From assembly GCA_963840055.1 (NCBI GenBank), contig CAWIXM010000022.1:186001-250000 (forward strand): DNA of 64,000 bases, read 5' to 3'. The position numbers and the translations under genes are program-made. The notes beneath the pieces were generated by a model. That model ran no database searches, was not told the origin of the DNA, and saw only the letters and a program-made list of their open reading frames with translations. Source of the DNA: Rhodoplanes sp963840055. GTDB taxonomy: Bacteria; Pseudomonadota; Alphaproteobacteria; Rhizobiales; Xanthobacteraceae. Below are positions 1 to 7,908 of the stretch, piece after piece. Numbering within the stretch: position 1 is the stretch's first letter; each line of letters begins with the position of its first letter.

Positions 1-141
1 GGCCGGGCTTCGCATTTCTCACTTCCGATATTTCGATCGCTCAGCCGGAGGGCCCCCTCGGCCATATTGGACAGGATCGCGTCGCTCTCGTAACTCACTC
101 GCCGCAATGTTGTCCTGTCCGCAGCCGACACTCTAATCCGC

Positions 142-1537
142 ATGCTCACACAAGCCGCCCGTCTCGCCCGAATTGAGCCGCCTGATCAGCCCCTGCCCGT
201 ATTTCGGCGCCTGCGCGCGATCGTGGACAATCCGATCAAAGCTTGGCCGCGTGCGCTGTATCGCGACCGTATATATCGATCGCGCCTGCTGGGCCGGGAC
301 ATCATTTACGTCATGGCGCCGGATCTCATCCGGACAGTGCTGCTGGACGACGCGGACAGTTTTGAAAAGGGTGAAGTCGCGCGGCGTGCGCTTGGGCCGG
401 CGCTCGGCGACGCAATTTTGATTGCCGATGGATCGCGGTGGCGATGGCAACGTCGCGCCGTCGCCGCGCTTTTCCGTCAGGAGCGGATCCGCGATTTCTT
501 GCCTGACATGATCGCGGCTGCAGAACGCACACGCGATCGCTGGCAAGCCATGCCGCCCGCGGCCGAAATCGACGTGGCGCATGAAATGACACAGACAACC
601 TTCGACATCATTTTGCGCACCATGTTGCCCGGCCGCGGAAGCATCGATCCGGACTTGATGGAGCGTTCCGTCACCTCCTATCTCGAGTTCGACCTCCTGG
701 GTCATCGCGCTTGCGATGGTTGGCGCCCCGAGTTGGACGCCGTTTCCCGGCATCTACCGAAGGCACCGCAACCGCAAGCGTCTTCACGCGATGCTGGAGT
801 CCTTGATTCTCGAGGCGACAAGAGCGCCAGGCCACGGCAACGATCTCCTCACCCACCTGATGACCGCGACCGATCCGGAAACCGGCAGGTCGATGGACCC
901 AATCGATGTTCGCAACAATCTTCTGACCTTCATCACGGCCGGACACGAAACGACGGCGCTCGCGCTGACGTGGACGTTTTATCTGTTGAGCCTTCATCCC
1001 GAGATCGAGCAGCGGGTGAAGGGCGAGATCGCCGCCGTTACTGGAGGCGGTCCGGTTCGCCCCGAGCACATCGAGGCGCTCGGTTTCACCAATCAGGTGA
1101 TCCAGGAAGCGATGCGCCTTTACCCTCCCGCGGCGCTGATCGTGCGTGCGGCGCGGAGAGACGTTGTGCTCGATGGGGAACAGATTCGGGCCGGATCAAC
1201 GGTCTACATACCCGTCTATGCCGTGCACCGTCACGAGAAGCTGTGGAGCGACCCGGATCGGTTCGACCCCAGTCGTTTTGAGCCGGAAGCGGCTAAGGCG
1301 CGGGATCGCTGCAGCTACCTGCCATTCGGCGCGGGACCACGCATTTGCGTTGGACAGGGCTTCGCCCAGATGGAGGCCGCGGCAGTCCTGGCTACGCTCC
1401 TGCGCTCTTTCCAGCTCGAGCTTCGCCCGGGCTACACCCCCGAACCTCGGCTACGCGTGACGCTCCGGCCGGCGACCGGCATGCCGATGCGGATTACGGG
1501 ATCTGCGCGCGAAAGTCGTCAGGCGAGCGGCAATTAA
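142..1537 (+). CDS. Cytochrome P450 (frameshift in this sequence)
   Basis: Heme-thiolate monooxygenase; substrate not predictable. The reading frame changes near 685-690. The upstream frame holds the N-terminal half (WRWQRR helix C motif). The downstream frame has the I-helix AGHETTA, the ExxR motif in EAMRLYPP, and the heme-binding loop FGAGPRICVG. Removing one T from GAGTTC at 685-690 joins the frames as SYLESTSWVIALAMVGAPSW, which is normal P450 sequence, and gives about 464 residues, usual for bacterial P450s. It is alone on the plus strand at the window edge, facing the nif cluster; no electron-transfer partner is adjacent. I regard it as intact with a sequence error; a real pseudogene is possible. 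Confidence 0.85.
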
Positions 1538-1795
1538 GATGCGATACGAAACGAATGCCGGTTTATCGCATTACCACCTCGAGAAGGGCGCAAGCCTCTT
1601 TCCGGCGAGCCTTTGGTTGCCCCCTAATGGTTCCCTTAGGCTCGCCGACATTACGCCGAGCGTCGGCGGCGCTGTCTCTGCCGCTCATCGGGCTAATCCG
1701 AGTGCTGAGGGGGTGACGCGGCCGGTTTGTTGACCGACAAAGGCCGCCCGGCCGCGCGCCTAGAGCAGGATGAAATGATGCGGACCGATCCTCCT
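1538..1795. other. Intergenic, no gene seen
   Basis: Between the P450 stop and the dispersed repeat I see no recognisable protein, RNA gene or terminator. Confidence 0.5.
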
Positions 1796-1926
1796 GCCGT
1801 CATCGTCCGCGAAAGCGGGCGATCCAGTAAACACAAACGCGCGCCGTGATTACTGGATGCCCCGCCTCCGCAGGGCATGACGACTGCGGGTAAGGGTGGA
1901 ACGAGCCAAGCCGAAATCATCAAGCT
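1796..1926 (+). repeat. Dispersed palindromic repeat B, copy 1
   Basis: About 130 bp that matches 14124-14253 at most positions. It contains an inverted repeat whose arms are GCGGGCGATCCAGTAA and TTACTGGATGCCCCGC, then a second short hairpin around CTCCGCAGGG, and ends in CAAGCCGAAATC. It is noncoding and probably a miniature repeat family of this genome. It sits directly against the transposase remnant that follows. Confidence 0.7.
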
Positions 1927-1937
1927 CTAGGCCGGCG

Positions 1938-2303
1938 TTTACAAATTTCGATGTGACACCCGGCGAGGCGCACGAAGTCAAAGGCTACGATGCGCTGATG
2001 GAGCTTCACGATGTCGATCCCGACAGGCTTCTCGGCGACAAGGGTTACGATAGCGATGAGATTCGCGACGATCTGACCGACCGCGGCATTGACCCCGTCA
2101 TCCCACCGCGATCAAACCGCAAGACGCCGATCAATTACGACCGCGAAGCCTACAAGCGCCGGAATCTCATCGAGCGGTGCGTCAACCGCCTCAAACAATT
2201 CCGTCGCATCGTCACTCGCTGCGAGAAAACCGCCAGGGCCTATCTGTCGATGCTATGTATCGCCTCAACAATGCTCTGGCTGAAAACTGTCAACACGGCC
2301 TAG
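1938..2303 (+). pseudogene. IS5-family transposase remnant (C-terminal part)
   Basis: The translation carries the C-terminal half of an IS5/IS427-type DDE transposase: DVTPGEAHEVKGYDAL, LLGDKGYDSDEIRDDL, PVIPPRSNRKTPINYD and the YREK-like RNLIERCVNRLKQFRR segment. The N-terminal half, including the first catalytic aspartate, is missing and replaced on the left by dispersed repeat B. The stop codon at 2301-2303 overlaps the nifW stop on the other strand, so the two genes converge with no spacer. No terminal inverted repeats were found. It is not expected to be active. Confidence 0.8.
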
Positions 2304-2659
2304 TCAGGCTGCAAAGATTCAAGCGGAACAAACACATCCGCTTCGGCGGGCGCCGGCGCAGGGGCGACCGCGTCCTGCAGTACCTTGAACACGCGCTGTT
2401 CGAGCGGCGACGACGAGGCGAAATCCTGGTAGGCGCGGGCGAGCGCCTCTTTCAGATGGACTTCGACGTCGCCGGGCGGCAGACCGTCAAGGTCGGTCTC
2501 CGCGAGATACGCGCTCATGCGTTTGAGAACATGCAGGCGCGCGACATTTAATACCTTCGGATCATAGCCGACGCCGAGCAAAGCGAAGATTTCCTCCGCC
2601 GACGCCGCGACCCGGACGGCCGACAGCAAATTCGGAGCTGGCGAGCCCGCGGCGCTCAT
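2300..2659 (-). CDS. nifW: NifW, nitrogenase-stabilizing/protective protein
   Basis: A 119-residue cytoplasmic protein of the NifW family, which protects or assists maturation of the MoFe protein. The core EEIFALLGVGYDPKVLNVARL and the following helical segment match the family, as does the length of a little over 100 residues. The start ATG at 2659 overlaps the nifV stop as ATGA, so translation is coupled; an upstream ATG at 2737 would lie deep within nifV and is not used. The last codons run into the transposase remnant, and the stop lies on that junction. Last gene of hesB-nifV-nifW. Confidence 0.88.
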   Translation of the reverse strand: MSAAGSPAPNLLSAVRVAASAEEIFALLGVGYDPKVLNVARLHVLKRMSAYLAETDLDGLPPGDVEVHLKEALARAYQDFASSSPLEQRVFKVLQDAVAPAPAPAEADVFVPLESLQPD

Positions 2660-3858
2660 GGCGCGGTCCCGTCGAAGCTGAGCCGGTCCCGGCGCACCTC
2701 CGACCAGATTGCCCGCAGCGCTTCGGCGTCCACCCATCGCTTGTCGGCGACGGCGCGCTCGCGTACCCGCGCCAGGATCGCTGGAAGCTCATGGGCAGCA
2801 ACGGGCAGTCCTAGCTCGGACAGGCACGCAGCGATGGAAGCAAGGCCGGAGTGCTTGCCGATCGTAAATCGATGCGCGCGCCCGAGCATGCCGGGATCAA
2901 GCGCCTGATAGGTGCGGCGGTCCTTCAACAGTCCGTCGACGTGGATGCCCGACTCGTGGGTAAAGACGTCATCGCCGACGATCGCCTTGTTCGCCGGAAT
3001 GGGTCGGGCCGCGGCCGCGGCGACGAGCGCGGCGACGCCGCCAAGCTGGTTCAGCGCGATTCCCGTTTCCCGCCCATGCAATTGCGCGAGCGCGACGGCG
3101 ACCTCTTCGAGCGGCGCATTGCCGGCGCGCTCGCCCAACCCGATCACGGTAACCGAGGCATGGGTCGCGCCTGCCTGGATCGCCGCAAGCGTATTGGCGG
3201 TCGCAAGCCCGAGATCGTCATGCGCGTGGATTTCCAGTTCGAGATCGGTCTCCCGCCGTAATTCGGAAACCAGCGCATGGGTCGCAAACGGATCGAGCAC
3301 GCTGAGCGTATCGGCGATGCGGAAGCGTCGCGCACCGGCGTCCGCCGCAGCGGCCATTACGTCGACCAGAAAATCGACATCGGCGCGCGAACTGTCTTCC
3401 CCGCCGACCGCGACGGCGAGGCCTTTGCTGCGAGCGTAGCCGACGACGTTTGCGAGCCGGTCGAGTGCAGCAGCGCGGCTGCCGTTGAGTTTCGCCGCGA
3501 TCTGAATATCGGAGACGGGAATCGAAAGGTTGACCATCATCACGCCAGCTTCGAGCGCGGCGTCGACATCTTCCACTCGCATCCGGCACCAGGCGATCGC
3601 GGTGAGCGGAAGTCCTGCTGCGACGATGGCGCGGATGGCGGCGATTTCCTGCCGGCCCATGGCAGGCGTCCCTGCTTCGAGCTCGGTCACGCCAGCCTTG
3701 GCCAGAGCGCGTGCGATCGCGACCTTCTCTTCGATGGTGAAGGCGACGCCCGGCGCCTGTTCGCCGTCGCGCAACGTGGTGTCGTTGAGCACGACGGGCC
3801 CGCGCGGGCCACGGTCCGATCCCGCGCGAGCAAGACTTGCTGGCCGCGCACGCATCAT
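2656..3858 (-). CDS. nifV: NifV, homocitrate synthase
   Basis: Condenses acetyl-CoA and 2-oxoglutarate to homocitrate, the organic ligand of FeMo-cofactor. About 400 residues, the usual length. The DRE-TIM metallolyase signature is present: NDTTLRDGEQAPGVAF near the N-terminus (catalytic Arg and metal-binding Asp), EIHAHDDLGLATAN (His-x-His metal ligands), GLGERAGNAPLEEV, and FTHESGIHVDG in the C-terminal part. Start chosen at 3858 because the hesB/iscA gene ends at 3860, one base upstream, and homologues begin close to this point; a further 38-codon extension would lie inside that gene. It is co-transcribed between hesB/iscA and nifW. Confidence 0.93.
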   Translation of the reverse strand: MMRARPASLARAGSDRGPRGPVVLNDTTLRDGEQAPGVAFTIEEKVAIARALAKAGVTELEAGTPAMGRQEIAAIRAIVAAGLPLTAIAWCRMRVEDVDAALEAGVMMVNLSIPVSDIQIAAKLNGSRAAALDRLANVVGYARSKGLAVAVGGEDSSRADVDFLVDVMAAAADAGARRFRIADTLSVLDPFATHALVSELRRETDLELEIHAHDDLGLATANTLAAIQAGATHASVTVIGLGERAGNAPLEEVAVALAQLHGRETGIALNQLGGVAALVAAAAARPIPANKAIVGDDVFTHESGIHVDGLLKDRRTYQALDPGMLGRAHRFTIGKHSGLASIAACLSELGLPVAAHELPAILARVRERAVADKRWVDAEALRAIWSEVRRDRLSFDGTAP

Positions 3859-3859
3859 G

Positions 3860-4207
3860 TCAACGCCGCAACCCGCAACCGCCAGAAGCGCCGGCCGAGC
3901 GGCCGCACGCGCATCCCCCCGCAGCATTGGGATTGGTGAAGGTGAAGCCCGCGCGCCCGGGCCGATCGACAAAGTCGACGGATAGCTCTGCGGCGAGCCG
4001 GTGCGAGCCTGGATCGATGAACATGCGCACGCCCGAGGATTCGATCACGATATCGTCCGGCTCCGGCTCCGTTTCCAAGCCGATCGAGTATTTCGGGCCG
4101 CTGCAGCCTCCCGCCTCGATGATAATTCGAAGGCCGGCGTCCGGTTTGCCCGCACGCGACATCGCGCTTCGCACTGCAGTAGCGGCTTCGTTCGACAGGG
4201 TCACCAT
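3860..4207 (-). CDS. HesB/IscA-type iron-sulfur assembly protein of the nif cluster
   Basis: A 115-residue A-type Fe-S carrier. The family's three cysteines are seen: one in EAGGCSGPKY near residue 34 and a C-terminal pair in GGCACG near residue 99. The protein then ends in a short Gly/Ala/Arg tail. In diazotrophs this protein, often called IscA-nif, is thought to deliver Fe-S clusters to nitrogenase components. It is the first gene of the hesB-nifV-nifW unit and lies directly behind a sigma-54 element and a NifA site. nifU and nifS, often neighbours, are absent here. Confidence 0.87.
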   Translation of the reverse strand: MVTLSNEAATAVRSAMSRAGKPDAGLRIIIEAGGCSGPKYSIGLETEPEPDDIVIESSGVRMFIDPGSHRLAAELSVDFVDRPGRAGFTFTNPNAAGGCACGRSAGASGGCGLRR

Positions 4208-4242
4208 TCAGGGGCTCCGCTCGTTTGCATCTAAGGAAATCG

Positions 4243-4260
4243 AAGCAACCCGCATGCCAG
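4243..4260 (-). promoter_or_regulatory. Sigma-54 (-24/-12) promoter of hesB-nifV-nifW
   Basis: Read on the minus strand the site is CTGGCATGCGGGTTGCTT. GG (4258-4257) and GC (4246-4245) are separated by exactly 10 bases, as RpoN promoters require. Expected transcription start is near 4233, about 26 bases before the ATG at 4207. Confidence 0.85.
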
Positions 4261-4447
4261 CTGAATGAAGACAAACGGAGTGGCCGGGGCCATTTCGAGC
4301 TATTCCACAAAGCCGCGCGTTGCTCGGCATTCCAGAACCCATGAATTGGATTGGTATAGTTTCCGCCTATACGGACGCTTGATCGTGCCCTGACATTGTC
4401 ATTCCTGGTCGCGCGTCCTGACGGGAACCGGGGCGCCTGATTGGACA

Positions 4448-4463
4448 TGTCGCAACACTGACA
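4448..4463. promoter_or_regulatory. NifA upstream activator site (TGT-N10-ACA)
   Basis: The sequence TGT-CGCAACACTG-ACA fits the NifA binding consensus exactly. It lies about 190 bp upstream of the -24 element at 4258, a little far but within looping range. It sits in the gap between nifQ and hesB/iscA. Confidence 0.75.
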
Positions 4464-4495
4464 CGTCGAGCCGTGTCGCACTTCCGCCAATGGGC

Positions 4496-5197
4496 TCAGG
4501 TTTCGGGAGGCTCGGCGCCGGTGCGCCGCGTGCGCGCGAGGCGGCTCTCGCCGGTTTCCTCGCCGAAGCAAAGGTCGAAATCGGTGCAGTCCGTGCAGAC
4601 CGGGGTCGTGCACAGCACCATGCCATCGGCCTCGCACAGCATGCGATAGAAGAAGCGCTTCCAGCGCATGTTACGGGTATTTTGCGTGGCGAGCGGCGCG
4701 AAATGGCGCATGAGCAGGCGCGAAAGCTCCGCGCGGTTGCGCAGGCCGAGGTCTTCCCACAGGTGATTCGGTTCGACCGCGCGCCGCGCGATCATCGAGG
4801 CGAGCCACCGGCTCTCCTCGCCTTCGGTCGAGCGGTGCGCGAGCAGCAGCTCGCGCACCATCACGACCTCGTCGTCCTCTTCGGTGGCTTGGTCATTGTC
4901 ACAGCCGCAGAATACGTCGCAAGCGCCCGGAAACAATCGATCGATCAGCGCCTGGAAATCCCCGATCGACAATCCGAGCTGCGTGTGCACGGCGCTGCCC
5001 TGCGCCGCGGCGATCGCGATCAGCGAGGCAAGCACATGAATGTCAAACTCACCATCATCGTCGGCCGCGGCGTCGCCGGGATGCCACCCGGTGAGCGCGA
5101 AATAGATGTCCTCGCTGGCGCAGCCCCGGTGGCAGTTCGCAGCCACCGACTGCGGATCGACGCAGACCGAAGCAGGCGGGGTGAACTGAAAGGTCAT
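4496..5197 (-). CDS. nifQ: NifQ, molybdenum-processing protein for FeMo-co
   Basis: NifQ is an Fe-S protein proposed to supply molybdenum to the NifEN/NifH complex for cofactor synthesis. 233 residues. The diagnostic C-terminal cysteine motif C-x4-C-x2-C-x5-C is present at C196, C201, C204 and C210. The N-terminal half is variable, with an acidic stretch near residue 46. The start at 5197 is four bases from the fdxB stop, so translation is probably coupled. It is the last gene of the nifHDKENX-DUF269-fdxB-nifQ operon. Confidence 0.92.
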   Translation of the reverse strand: MTFQFTPPASVCVDPQSVAANCHRGCASEDIYFALTGWHPGDAAADDDGEFDIHVLASLIAIAAAQGSAVHTQLGLSIGDFQALIDRLFPGACDVFCGCDNDQATEEDDEVVMVRELLLAHRSTEGEESRWLASMIARRAVEPNHLWEDLGLRNRAELSRLLMRHFAPLATQNTRNMRWKRFFYRMLCEADGMVLCTTPVCTDCTDFDLCFGEETGESRLARTRRTGAEPPET

Positions 5198-5200
5198 CGA

Positions 5201-5497
5201 TCAGGCCGCGAGCGCGCTCGCACCGGTGAAGGTCTGGCAGTCCTTCGGACATACGCGCGCACAAGCGCCGCAGCCGATGCAGTTGCCAGGGTTTGTCAGC
5301 ACCATGAGCTTGCGCTCGAATTCCTCGTCATCGTCTTCGTCACAGGCAACGAGTTCGTCGTCTTCGTTGACCGCCATCAGGATCATGACGTCGCGCGCAC
5401 AGACCTTGTAGCAACGGCCGCAGCCGATGCACTTTTCGCCGCTGATTTCCGTCAGATAGGACGGCTCCCAAGGGGTACCGTCGCGGGTCGTGAACAT
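5201..5497 (-). CDS. fdxB: FdxB, nif-specific 2[4Fe-4S] ferredoxin III
   Basis: A 98-residue ferredoxin. Two cluster-binding groups are visible, CIGCGRCYKVC near residue 23 and CIGCGACARVCPKDC near residue 73, separated by a very acidic insert (DEDDDEEFE) typical of this nif ferredoxin. It probably carries electrons to nitrogenase or its cofactor assembly enzymes. The start at 5497 is chosen because AGGAGGAGGG lies 7-8 bases upstream; an in-frame GTG at 5521 would put that ribosome site inside the gene. Confidence 0.9.
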   Translation of the reverse strand: MFTTRDGTPWEPSYLTEISGEKCIGCGRCYKVCARDVMILMAVNEDDELVACDEDDDEEFERKLMVLTNPGNCIGCGACARVCPKDCQTFTGASALAA

Positions 5498-5530
5498 GGC
5501 GATGCCCTCCTCCTGGGTCACGCAACGCCG

Positions 5531-6034
5531 TCAGGCGCGCGCCGCTTCCGGGAACTGTTGAATGGTCGCGACCGCGGTCGCGATCTGTTTGGTTCCTTCG
5601 GCCGCGAGCGCGGCGAAGGTCTCGAAACCGAATCGCTGCGCGTCGCGCAGATGCTTCGTCAGTACGACGAGCTTTCCGGTGATCAGGATCACCCGGCCAA
5701 ATCCTTCATCGTAAATCTTCAGCATCGGACTTGCGACCAGCCCGGTCTCCTGCTCGATCATGAGTCCGATTGCGCCGTAAAATTGCTCGATGCGCCACAC
5801 CAGGTCGGGGTCGGCCCGGCATTGAGCGGCGGCGGCGCGCCGCTGCTCTTTGGTGACGATATAGCCCGCAAGCATCTGCGCATCGGAACGCTTGGCGTAA
5901 GCGCCGAAGGTGTCGTGGGAGCGGACCAAGCGCGCCAAGGCTTGCACGAACGGAGTTGTGAACGCCTGCTCGTCGGCAGGCGCAAGAACCTGATGGGGCG
6001 GTTTGAATCCGTCTTCATTCAAAGTAACGACCAC
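5531..6034 (-). CDS. NifX-associated protein, DUF269 family
   Basis: 167 residues; matches the DUF269 family that nearly always follows nifX. Recognisable segments are FVQALARLVRSHDTFG near the N-terminus and RVILITGKLVVLTKHLRDAQRFGF near the C-terminus. The biochemical role is not settled; gene context ties it to FeMo-co assembly. The start is a GTG at 6034, ten bases after the nifX stop, with GAGGA just upstream. It lies between nifX and fdxB in the same operon. Confidence 0.88.
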   Translation of the reverse strand: MVVTLNEDGFKPPHQVLAPADEQAFTTPFVQALARLVRSHDTFGAYAKRSDAQMLAGYIVTKEQRRAAAAQCRADPDLVWRIEQFYGAIGLMIEQETGLVASPMLKIYDEGFGRVILITGKLVVLTKHLRDAQRFGFETFAALAAEGTKQIATAVATIQQFPEAARA

Positions 6035-6043
6035 GGTACGTCC

Positions 6044-6538
6044 TCACTCGTCGTCGACAAAAGAAGGCTTGGCCGGTCCCGCGCCCGCCTGAGCGATCAC
6101 CTTGCGCAGCCAGGGCGGCGGCGTTCCGGCAAGCATCGCGCGCGTGCGTTCGAGCACGGCCTCCAGTGGCTGCGCCGCGGGCACCTTGATTGGATGAATC
6201 TTCGCAGCCACCGCCTTCGCCGCCGAAGGTCCGCCGATGGCGAGGCAAAACAGGAGATGACAACCCTTCAGCGCCTCGATCTTCGGGGTGATCCGGTCAT
6301 CCCCTTCGGGCGCATGCGTGCCATTGGCGTCCGATACATTGTCGAACACGATCGTCTCGGTCAGCGTCCATCCGTCCGCTGTGACATCGAAGATGGCGAA
6401 GCGGTGCGCCGCGCCGAAATGCGCGTTGAGATTCTTCAGGTCCTCGGTCGCGATGGCGACGCGGATGGCGTTATGCGCCGGCTGTTCAGGCATACCTTCG
6501 TCCGGATCAATGATGCGCAATTTGCGTATGGCCGTCAT
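6044..6538 (-). CDS. nifX: NifX, FeMo-co/NifB-co carrier
   Basis: NifX binds NifB-co and related cofactor precursors and passes them to NifEN. 164 residues. The dinitrogenase iron-molybdenum cofactor (NifX/NifB-C) fold is visible from VAIATEDLKNLNAHFG (with the HFG cofactor-binding histidine) to LLFCLAIGGPSAAKAV. The ATG at 6538 overlaps the nifN stop TGA as ATGA, and GGAG lies upstream, so I prefer it to the ATG four codons earlier. It is followed nine bases later by the DUF269 gene. Confidence 0.92.
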   Translation of the reverse strand: MTAIRKLRIIDPDEGMPEQPAHNAIRVAIATEDLKNLNAHFGAAHRFAIFDVTADGWTLTETIVFDNVSDANGTHAPEGDDRITPKIEALKGCHLLFCLAIGGPSAAKAVAAKIHPIKVPAAQPLEAVLERTRAMLAGTPPPWLRKVIAQAGAGPAKPSFVDDE

Positions 6539-7897
6539 GGTAGTCTCCACGCTCCCTCAACGAGTTCGAGCCCCTCGCTTGTGTGCACCTGCGGATGCGC
6601 CTGGAATACGTTTGCGACTTCGAACACCAGGTCGCGCACTCCTTCGTAAAGAATGGTGCGCCGGTGCTGGCTGCCGAGCCGATCGAAGATCGGGAAACCG
6701 ACGCGCATGAGTGGAATGTCCAGCCGCTCGGCGGCCTGCCTGCCATGGCTGTGGGTCAGCAGGAGGTCGCAGGCGGCGCCGGTCACGAGATCCTCGAAAT
6801 CGCCGAGATCGCCGACCCTCACCTCCTGCGCCGGCACTTTGGTGAGAACGGGCGAATTCGAGCGTCGTCGTGACCGCGACGGCGACCTCGGCGCCAAGTC
6901 CGGTAACGAAGGTTGCGAGCGCATAAAGATGATCGGGCTCCGCCGCGATCGCGATCCGCTTGCCGCTGAAGAAGAAATGACCGTCGAGCAGCGCGTCTTC
7001 GAGCTGGCGGCGGCGGCGGCGAATTTTGGGCGGCACGGCGCGCCCGGAAAGCTGCGCCAGCAGCGTCACGAAGATGTCCACCGAGGCGAGCGATGAAAGC
7101 GATTCGAACAGCGTGAAGGGAATGCCGGAGGTTTCCGCGAGCCGCTGGGCGGGCCGGCGCATGTGCTCGCCGATCGCAATCGTGTGCGTGGCGCGGCCGA
7201 GCGAACGAATGGACTCGACTGGCACTCCGCCATAGGTGGTCGGAATCCAGCGGTCCGGTACGGTGCCGTCGAGCGCGCCGGAAATATCGGGCACGATGTT
7301 CGGCGTCAGGCCAAAAGCCTCCACCGCCTCGCGCAAAAGCTCGAGATCGGCGACGGTGAGATGCCAGCCCGGCAGGATATTGATCTGGTTGGGAATGACC
7401 TGCCCCGACGCTTCCGGCGGAACCAGATTGTCGATCAGCGCCGTGACCGCCTTGCTCCAGCCCTCCTCGATCGCGCCGTCGAAGTCCGGCGTCTGCACCA
7501 GCACGATCTCGGTGCCGGCAAGCTCGCAGGCGCGGCGCTCCTTGATCAAGGCAAGATCGCCAGCGAAATCCTCGCCCCGCGTCTCCACCAGCGCGGTCGT
7601 ACACACGCCGATCAGCTTGGGGTTTGCGCGCGCCTTGAGATTGAGCAGCGCCTCCTCGAGATGATCGGCCCCGCCGAGAATGGTCGCGACCTCGTCAAGC
7701 GCCGTGGTCTGCAGCGGTATCGTCTCCTTGAAATGGCGAACGAACAGCACGAGGGCGAATGAGGTGCAGCCCTGGCCGCCGTGGAATAAGGGCATGGCCC
7801 CTTCGACGCCGAGAAAGGCGAAAGCGGCTCCAAGCGGCTGCGAGGATTTCAGCGGATTGATCGAAGCTGCCTTTTGGATCGCCGTCACCTTGGTCAT
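6535..7897 (-). CDS. nifN: NifN, FeMo-co scaffold beta subunit (frameshift in this sequence)
   Basis: NifN with NifE forms the scaffold on which FeMo-co is finished. The N-terminal part reads normally (SSQPLGAAFAFLGVEG, GGQGCTSFALVLFVRH), then the frame breaks at 6854-6859 (GAATTC on either strand). The next frame continues with SPVLTKVPAQEVRVGDLGDF and LMRVGFPIFDRLG to the stop. Deleting one T restores a protein of about 453 residues. The nine genes around it are well preserved, so I treat it as intact. Start at 7897 follows the nifE stop by 11 bases; the stop overlaps the nifX ATG. Confidence 0.9.
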
Positions 7898-7908
7898 GAT
7901 TTCCACCC

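Noticed and set aside
4490..6649. A 719-codon open frame on the plus strand opposite nifX to nifQ
   Set aside because: It lies antisense to five clear nif genes and shows no domain. Long antisense frames are expected at this GC content.
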